Below are positions 58,567 to 64,000 of a stretch of 64,000 bases of DNA, piece after piece. The notes beneath the pieces were generated by a model. It was given only the letters and a program-made list of their open reading frames with translations. It searched no databases and was not told the DNA's origin. Made by a program: the position numbers and the translations under genes. The stretch's first letter is position 1. Each line of letters starts with the position of its first letter. Origin of the DNA: Stenotrophomonas sp. UBA2302 (lineage in GTDB: Bacteria > Pseudomonadota > Gammaproteobacteria > Xanthomonadales > Xanthomonadaceae); assembly GCA_002345545.1 (NCBI GenBank), contig DDVW01000051.1, positions 30,425 to 94,424 on the forward strand, in the 5' to 3' direction.

Positions 58567-60442
58567 AGGGCACCAGCGGTGATACCGGTAGCGGCAGATT
58601 GCCCTGCCAGGGTTTCAGGGTGGAGCGCAGATAGATCTGGAACGTGTTCGGCGAATAGTCCTGGCTGCGCTGCACGGTGCCGGCGGCACCGAATACCAGG
58701 TGGTCACCAAGCCGGCGCTCGACCGCCATGTACAGGCGATGGCCGCTACCGGTGCTGCTGGAGTCGGCGGTGTACAGGCCGGCCGGGTCCAGCGTGAGCG
58801 GGCCATACAGCGGCTGCAGCTGTTCGATCACCCGCTCGATCAGCGACTGTTCGGGGAAGCGGCTGATCGACGCGGTGCGCGCATTGGAAACACTCAACGA
58901 AGCATCCACGCGCAGCGACCAGTCGTCGTTGCGCCAGGCCAGGCTCACCGGCACGCTCAGCGAGGCGTAGCGCTGCGGGCTGTAGTAACCGCCCTGCCCC
59001 AGCGAATAGCTGCCCAGCTCGTGCGCGTAACGCCAGTACATGCCGGTCAGGCCGACGTCCAGGCGCAGGTCCGGGCGCTGGATCAGCTTGTGGTACCCGC
59101 CGGCCATGGCGCGCGCGCGGTCGTTGTCCATAACGTTGCGGCCGGTCAGGCGGTGCCAGCTCCAGTTCGACCAGATGCCGTTGCGGCCGCCTTCGTCGTA
59201 GCCGAGGCTGAAGGTGACGCCGTTGGCGGTGACGCCGCCCCAGACGATGCCGCTGCGCGGGTCGATGGCGCCGGCCTGCGACAGCAGCGAGTTGGTCATG
59301 GGCCGCCGCGAGAGCGTGGCGCCCCAGCCGAGCCGGCCGAGGTCGCCGTTGACGGTGACGCCGCCGAGCCAATTGCCGACCGCGTAACCGGCGGGCGTAT
59401 GGCCGATGTCGAGGTTCCAGCGGTCGTCGAGGGTGCGCCAGCCCACCGCGAAGCCGGCGCTGGAGTTCATGCGCTGGCGCAGGCGGGTGTCGCAGCCCGG
59501 CGCCTGCAGAGAGCTGCCGTCGGGGCGCAGCAGCGAAAGGTCGCAGCTGCCGAAGTCCTGGTCGTGGAAGCCGTTGGCGTCAGTTTCAAAACGGCGCGCA
59601 TCCAGCCGCACCTGTTCCAGCCGCGCCCAGGCCAGTCCGCCGGCGAACGGCGCATCGAGGTGGACAATGCGGGTGTCGCGCGAGAGCCTGGAGATGCCCG
59701 GCGTGCCGTCGCTGCGCCGCCCCGAGTCCTGCATCACGGTCAACGTCGGGTTCTGCTGCTGGTACAGCGTTTCCACGTCGCTGCGCAGGCTGCGGCGCAG
59801 CCACTCGTCGCCGGCGGTCTCGCGGCTGGCGAAGGTAAGCGCGCGGTTGTCGCGCGGCTGCGCCTGCTGTGGCGCGATCAGCCCGTCTTCCTCCATCGCG
59901 CGGGCGTACATGTCCAGCGCCTGTTGCGGATCGCCGGCGCGCAGCAGCCGCGCCAGGCGCAGGTTGCGCAGTTCGTCGGCGTAGAGCGCGCGCTGCGCCG
60001 CCGGCAGGCTGGCGACATAGGTTTCCAGCTGGGACGGATCGGTGCGCCCGTAGAACTGCACCAGCTTGCGGATCACGTTGGCGTCGTTCGGCGCGATGCG
60101 CCGCGCGGCCTGCAGCTCGCTCCAGAGCCGCGGTGCCTGCCGCAGGCGCTCCTCCACCGCTTCGACCTCCGCATCGGCGAGCGCCCCATAGGGCAACAGT
60201 GCCAGCCCCGGCATCGACTCGAAGGCGGCATCACGCCAGTCGGCATCATCCAGCCAGGCCCGCGCCCAGCCCAGTGTTTCGGCCATGGGCAGGCCCAGAT
60301 GCAGGCCAAGCAGGTGGTCCGGGCTGCATTCGACCAGCAGCACCCGTTCCCCCTGCGCGTGCAGGGCATGACCGAGCGCGACAACCATCGTCGTCACCCC
60401 GACGCCACCACGCACCCCCTGCAGGGACAGCGTGGTACTCAT
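58550..60442 (-). CDS. In-frame fusion of BcsQ N-terminus to BcsC C-terminal barrel
   Basis: This 630-aa chimera starts with a BcsQ (MinD-like) segment: LQGVRGGVGVTTMVVALGHAL (deviant Walker A), CSPDHLL and GWARAWLDDADWRDA, up to about residue 108. Then it continues, without a stop, in BcsC sequence: a TPR remnant (RIAPNDANVIRKL, ~115-200), and the complete outer-membrane barrel (FETDANGFHDQDFGSC, RRPMTNSLLSQAG, SLGQGGYYSPQRY, ending VSPLVPYGE). BcsQ's 3' half, all of bcsA and bcsB, and the BcsC TPR array and signal peptide are missing. It has no visible signal peptide, so the barrel probably cannot reach the outer membrane. Confidence 0.85.
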   Translation of the reverse strand: MSTTLSLQGVRGGVGVTTMVVALGHALHAQGERVLLVECSPDHLLGLHLGLPMAETLGWARAWLDDADWRDAAFESMPGLALLPYGALADAEVEAVEERLRQAPRLWSELQAARRIAPNDANVIRKLVQFYGRTDPSQLETYVASLPAAQRALYADELRNLRLARLLRAGDPQQALDMYARAMEEDGLIAPQQAQPRDNRALTFASRETAGDEWLRRSLRSDVETLYQQQNPTLTVMQDSGRRSDGTPGISRLSRDTRIVHLDAPFAGGLAWARLEQVRLDARRFETDANGFHDQDFGSCDLSLLRPDGSSLQAPGCDTRLRQRMNSSAGFAVGWRTLDDRWNLDIGHTPAGYAVGNWLGGVTVNGDLGRLGWGATLSRRPMTNSLLSQAGAIDPRSGIVWGGVTANGVTFSLGYDEGGRNGIWSNWSWHRLTGRNVMDNDRARAMAGGYHKLIQRPDLRLDVGLTGMYWRYAHELGSYSLGQGGYYSPQRYASLSVPVSLAWRNDDWSLRVDASLSVSNARTASISRFPEQSLIERVIEQLQPLYGPLTLDPAGLYTADSSSTGSGHRLYMAVERRLGDHLVFGAAGTVQRSQDYSPNTFQIYLRSTLKPWQGNLPLPVSPLVPYGELR

Positions 60443-60615
60443 CGCCGCGGCTCCGCCGCCAGCTCGGCGAACAGCGGCCAGCGCGCAAGCGCCTGCGACC
60501 GCGCGCGCTGCGCGGAGAAGTCCAGGTACGGCAGCTCCGGCATCTGCAGGTGCTCGCGCAGGATGTCGATGTCATCCAGTACCGAAGTCAGGTTCATATC
60601 CGGTCCGATCGTCAT
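60439..60615 (-). CDS. bcsR: BcsR-like small protein of the cellulose locus
   Basis: This 58-aa protein has DDIDILREHLQMPELPYLDFSAQ and the family ending ALARWPLFAELA, matching BcsR (YhjR) with its WPLLAE motif. It starts within the stop of the bcsG remnant (TGATG) and overlaps the fusion gene by 4 bases (ATGA), as bcsR-bcsQ normally do. E. coli BcsR acts with BcsQ in stabilising the synthase complex; here its usual partner is truncated. Confidence 0.85.
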   Translation of the reverse strand: MTIGPDMNLTSVLDDIDILREHLQMPELPYLDFSAQRARSQALARWPLFAELAAEPRR

Positions 60616-61136
60616 CACCGTTTGTCCTCCGGGTAGGGCGTCCAGTCCTGGCCCTTGAGCTGCAGCCACGGCTTGCCGTCGTACTCCATCACCTTGGCGC
60701 CTTCGTTCTCCGACACCGACGGGGTCGTCGGAAGCCCCTGCAGCAGGCCGTCCCAATTGCGCTCGCCGGCGCTGGCCTGGGCGTTGAGCGCATAGATCCG
60801 CGCCACCAGTTCGGACAGCGCCAGGTAGCTGCTCGGGGCGGTCACGTGCCGCGGACCGGCCGCAGCCGGGATGCCCATGCCGACCAGCTTCACCCCCACC
60901 GGGACGTGGGTGATGGACGGGCTGGGGATTTCGCGCATGCGCGGGATCTGCATGCGGTCGCCGTGCAGGGCCGCACTGTGCTCGGGCACCACCACCTCGC
61001 GGCGTCCGTTCTTCTCCAGCACGTCGATGAACCCCTGTAGGTCGCCCAGCATCATCTGCGCGCGCCTTAATGTCAGTTGCTCACCGCGACATTGACACAG
61101 AACACTTCCACAGCGCATGTAGAACGTCACATTCAT
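60615..61136 (-). pseudogene. 3' remnant of bcsG (cellulose pEtN transferase)
   Basis: The 173-aa frame matches only the C-terminal part of BcsG: LGDLQGFIDVLEKNGRREVVVPEHSAAL, then GDRMQIPRMREIPSPSITHVPVGVKL, and the tail VMEYDGKPWLQLKGQDWTPYPEDK. BcsG is normally ~540 aa with membrane segments and an alkaline-phosphatase-like catalytic site, so about three quarters are gone. The first ~27 residues, in A/T-rich DNA at ~61056-61136, do not look like BcsG and mark the probable breakpoint. Confidence 0.8.
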
Positions 61137-61171
61137 TTTTGTGATGAATGGGTAACCATAGCCGCCCTTGT

Positions 61172-62350
61172 TCAGGGCGCTGGCGGCAACCCGAATACCT
61201 GCCGTAGATAGGCCAGATATCCCGGGTCGTCACACATGCTCTTGCCCGGCGAATCGCTCAGCTTGGCCACCGGCTGGCCATTGCAGCGGACCATCTTGAT
61301 CACGATGTTCAGCGGCGTCGGGCCGAGGTCGTTGGTCAGGTGGGTGCCGACGCCGAACGCCAGCTGGCAGCGGTCGCGGAAATAGCTGTACAGGCGCATC
61401 ACCTTCTCGATGTTCAGGCCATCGCTGAATACCAGGATCTTGCTGGCCGGGTCGGTGCGATTAGCCTTGAAGTGCTGCAACATCCTGTCGCCCCATCTGA
61501 AGGGGTCGCCGGAGTCATGCCGTACACCGTCGAACAGCTTGCAGAAGTACATGTCGAAATCGCGCAGGAACGCATCTATTCCGACCACGTCCGACAACGC
61601 GATGCCCAGATCGCCGCGATACTCGCGCGCCCACGACTCCAGCGCCGCCACCTGCGAGTCACGCAGACGCGGCCCCAGCGCCTGGAACGCCTGCAGATAT
61701 TCGTGCGCCATGGTGCCGTGCGGGGTCATGCCGTAGATGCGGGCGAAGTGCACATTGCTGGTGCCGACGAACTGCGGCCCCAGCGCATCCCGCAGCAGCG
61801 GCAGCATGTGGCCGTGCCACTGCCGCGAATAGCGGCGGCGGCTGCCGTAATCGGCCATGCGGCAGTTGTCGAAGCCCGGCGTATCGCGCAGCAGCGCCGC
61901 CTTGGCCTGCAGGCGGCGCTCGCCTTCAGCAAAATCCGGCGTCGTGGTGTTGCGGAACCAGACCTCGTTGATGATCGCCAGCAACGGCACCTCGAACAGG
62001 ATCGTGTGCAGCCACGGCCCGGTGATATCCAGCTCGATCTCGCCGGGCACGGTTTGTGAGGCGCGCAGGTCGATGTACTTGCGGTCCAGATGGAACAGGC
62101 CGAGGAAATCGATGAAATCCGGTTTCACGAAACGCAGCCGACGCAGGTAGTCCAGCTCTTCGGCGCTGAAGCGCAGGCTGCACAGGTGGTCGATAGCGGC
62201 GTTGATCTGGTCGAGGTAACGCGCCAGATCGATGCCGGGCGTGCGGCACTTGAAGCGGTACTGGACGAGGGCGCCGGGATGCTGGTGCAGCACCGCCTGC
62301 ATCATCGTGAATTTGTAGAGGTCGGTATCGAGCAGGGACGGGATGATCAT
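61172..62350 (-). CDS. pncB: Nicotinate phosphoribosyltransferase
   Basis: This 392-aa enzyme makes nicotinate mononucleotide in NAD salvage. The N-terminus [21 protein letters not shown] is typical, then [22 protein letters not shown] with the active-site His, [15 protein letters not shown], and [11 protein letters not shown] near the end. ATG 62350 is used; the longer frame to 62422 adds Arg/Ala residues outside the family. It sits between the two bcs blocks on the same strand and has no link to cellulose. Confidence 0.95.
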   Translation of the reverse strand: MIIPSLLDTDLYKFTMMQAVLHQHPGALVQYRFKCRTPGIDLARYLDQINAAIDHLCSLRFSAEELDYLRRLRFVKPDFIDFLGLFHLDRKYIDLRASQTVPGEIELDITGPWLHTILFEVPLLAIINEVWFRNTTTPDFAEGERRLQAKAALLRDTPGFDNCRMADYGSRRRYSRQWHGHMLPLLRDALGPQFVGTSNVHFARIYGMTPHGTMAHEYLQAFQALGPRLRDSQVAALESWAREYRGDLGIALSDVVGIDAFLRDFDMYFCKLFDGVRHDSGDPFRWGDRMLQHFKANRTDPASKILVFSDGLNIEKVMRLYSYFRDRCQLAFGVGTHLTNDLGPTPLNIVIKMVRCNGQPVAKLSDSPGKSMCDDPGYLAYLRQVFGLPPAP

Positions 62351-62428
62351 GGGCGCATTATGCGCCGCCCTCCCCTGCGCACCGCGTGCAGGACGCGCCC
62401 GGCCCGGGCCGGACGCGCGCATGGCCGT

Positions 62429-64000
62429 TTATTCGTCGCCAGCGTAGGGCGAGCGCAGCGGCCGCGGCTGCTTGCCCAGGCCCGAGCCAAGACGGTCGAG
62501 CAGGAAACGCAGGTAGAGATTGGTGCCGAGCTGGCGGTAGTCGCGGGCATTGTTGAATTCCATGCGCCCGCCCAGGAACAACTGCGAGGACAGTTGCCAC
62601 TCGGCCGCTGCACTCAGGTTGTAGGACACGCCGGTCTTGGTTTGGCCGTCATAGACCGGCGCGACATAGCGCGTGGTCAGGCCCAGCAGCGCCGCCAGCG
62701 ATGCAGCGTCGTAGGCCTCCTGTTGCATCACCGGGTCCAGCGGGAAGTAATCCGCCGGGTCTTCCTTGAAGCTCTGTACGCCGACGCTGGCATCGATCTG
62801 CCAGGCCAGGCGCTGCGCGGCGTCGCGCCCGTTCCAATGCAGCGGCACGCTCACGTCCACGTAGCGCTGCGGACTGAAGTAGCCGCCGTGGCCATAGGTG
62901 AAGCCGCTGAGGTTGCGGTCGTATTGCATCGCGGTCAGGTTCAGGCCCGCGGTCAGCGACTGGTTCGCCGTTTCCAGCGCATGCACGTAGATCCCGGCGC
63001 CCAGTTCCTGGCGGTCGTTGTCGGCCACGTGGGTGCCCTGCAGGCGATGCCACGCCAGGCTCGCGTAGCCGCCGAGCAGGCCGTTGTCGACGGTCGCGGC
63101 CATGCGTGCGCCGGTCGCGGTGACGCCACCCCATTGCAGGCCGTTGCGCGGATCGCTCACCCCGGCGAAGGACAGCAGGCTGTCGGTGACCGCACGCCGC
63201 GAAGCTTCGCCCGACCAGGTCAGGGTGTCGCCGATCTGGCCGCGGTAACCGAGGCCGCCGACGATGTTGGATTCGCCAAAGCCCAGCGGCGTGGTGCCGA
63301 CATCGGCGCTGAAACCGCCCTGCTGGAACCCGACCGACACGCCGGCGCCGCTGGCGTCCTGCGATCCCAGGCGGCGCGCGCCGGCGGCATTGGCCACCAT
63401 CGCGTACAGCGTGTCCTGGAAGGCCAGCGGGGTCTGCGAAGCGCTGCTGCCGCCAGCCAGGGCCTTCAACTGGGCCTGTTCGGCCGCGCTGAGTCCACGC
63501 AGCAGAGCGCTGTTGCCGAGTACCTGCCGGGCGATGTCGGCGATCGGCGTATTGCCCAGGTCGCGGCCGAGCATGTAGTCCGGCAGCGGATCGGCATACA
63601 GCAGTTCCAGCGTGGCCTGACGGCGCTCGGCCGCGGTGAGTGTGGCGTCGGTCTGGTTGAACAGCTCCTGGTAGCGGCCGTTGTCCAGCGCACGCTCGTA
63701 GATGAGGTTGCGGGTCGCGGTGGTGGCGCCGTTGGTCAGCAGGGTCTGGTACAGCGACGATCCGACTAGGTCGTCGACCGGGGCCCGGTCGGCGGCGAGC
63801 GCGCCGGACAGGGCCAGTTGCGGACCTGCGCCGAAACGGCTGCTGGAGGCGTAGGCGGCGTCGGCGCGGCCGGCATCCAGCACCGTCGGCGTCACCGAGA
63901 CCTGGAGCTTGCCGTCGCCGACGGCGAAGCGGGCTTCCAGCGGCACCTGCAGATCGGCCAGCTGCCCCAGCCCGGCCTCGCCGTCGCGGCTGCGGTAAGC
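62429..64000 (-). CDS. bcsC: BcsC-type outer-membrane cellulose exporter, 5' part beyond the window
   Basis: The frame is open to the right edge and gives 523 residues of the C-terminus; an internal GTG at 63946 is not a true start, since the upstream codons continue BcsC-like (AYRSRDGEAGLGQLAD). It has PLEARFAV, TVLDAG, then the barrel FSADVGTTPLGFG, SRRAVTDSLLSFAGVSDPRNGLQWGGVTATGARM, HGGYFSPQRYVDVSVPL, ending in the 505-aa end of the visible frame. Between barrel start and first clear strand (~63370-63800) lies ~140 residues of predicted helix not seen in E. coli BcsC. Confidence 0.85.
   Translation of the reverse strand, partial: AYRSRDGEAGLGQLADLQVPLEARFAVGDGKLQVSVTPTVLDAGRADAAYASSSRFGAGPQLALSGALAADRAPVDDLVGSSLYQTLLTNGATTATRNLIYERALDNGRYQELFNQTDATLTAAERRQATLELLYADPLPDYMLGRDLGNTPIADIARQVLGNSALLRGLSAAEQAQLKALAGGSSASQTPLAFQDTLYAMVANAAGARRLGSQDASGAGVSVGFQQGGFSADVGTTPLGFGESNIVGGLGYRGQIGDTLTWSGEASRRAVTDSLLSFAGVSDPRNGLQWGGVTATGARMAATVDNGLLGGYASLAWHRLQGTHVADNDRQELGAGIYVHALETANQSLTAGLNLTAMQYDRNLSGFTYGHGGYFSPQRYVDVSVPLHWNGRDAAQRLAWQIDASVGVQSFKEDPADYFPLDPVMQQEAYDAASLAALLGLTTRYVAPVYDGQTKTGVSYNLSAAAEWQLSSQLFLGGRMEFNNARDYRQLGTNLYLRFLLDRLGSGLGKQPRPLRSPYAGDE

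Noticed and set aside
57433..64000. Calling the bcs region a complete, working cellulose operon
   Set aside because: bcsA and bcsB are absent in the window, bcsG is truncated and bcsQ is fused to the end of bcsC.

Overview
The window is high-GC DNA with proteobacterial gene content. A gammaproteobacterium of the family Xanthomonadaceae (Stenotrophomonas/Xanthomonas-like) fits best. The reasons are the ilvC-ilvG-ilvM-ilvA-leuA-leuC-leuD-leuB superoperon, the large TonB-dependent receptors, and the isoaspartate methyltransferase gene sitting directly before tolC. The assignment is inferred from gene content, not from a marker gene. No tRNA, rRNA, IS element, CRISPR array or prophage was seen.

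Layout. 1-13,011: a secreted protein cut by the left edge, an ABC-F ATPase, two convergent TonB-dependent receptors with facing terminators, an AraC regulator, a CadC-like membrane regulator with a beta-propeller, a small potassium-channel-like protein and a DUF4136 lipoprotein. 13,144-17,061: thiC with an upstream TPP riboswitch, and ggt. 17,235-34,569: one long operon, mostly with 4-base start/stop overlaps, encoding an MSHA-like type IV pilus machine. It carries a secretin, an extension ATPase, a platform protein, an ExeA/MshM ATPase with a peptidoglycan-binding domain, a TPR protein, PilM/N/O/P-like parts and six prepilins. Three of the prepilins (361, 433 and 868 aa) are unusually large and have internal hydrophobic helical regions. 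A SARP/BTAD regulator gene closes the locus at 34,980-35,840.

36,065-45,548: the branched-chain amino acid operon. It is preceded by a textbook attenuator: a 39-aa leader peptide with a Leu/Leu/Val/Leu/Val/Leu/Ile run, a terminator, and a matching antiterminator segment. 45,659-49,989: gdhA and a large periplasmic-propeller GGDEF protein. 50,086-55,154: an RND pump and its adaptor, divergent from a TetR gene with a clear palindromic operator. 55,291-57,316: an isoaspartate methyltransferase-like gene and tolC. 57,433-64,000: a rearranged cellulose-synthesis region with bcsZ, an in-frame bcsQ/bcsC fusion, bcsR, a 3' remnant of bcsG, pncB, and the 3' part of a second bcsC running off the right edge. 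bcsA and bcsB are absent from the window.

The most promising under-described system is the pilus locus. Its promoter region holds two exact TCTTACG heptamers with an 11-bp period, placed 9 bp before a -10-like element. This is the arrangement known for SARP activators, and a SARP-type gene lies at the far end of the cluster. The second notable locus is the bcsQ/bcsC fusion, either a deletion scar or a new chimeric outer-membrane protein. c-di-GMP may link several parts: the GGDEF protein, the MshEN-type N-terminus of the extension ATPase, and the cellulose genes.
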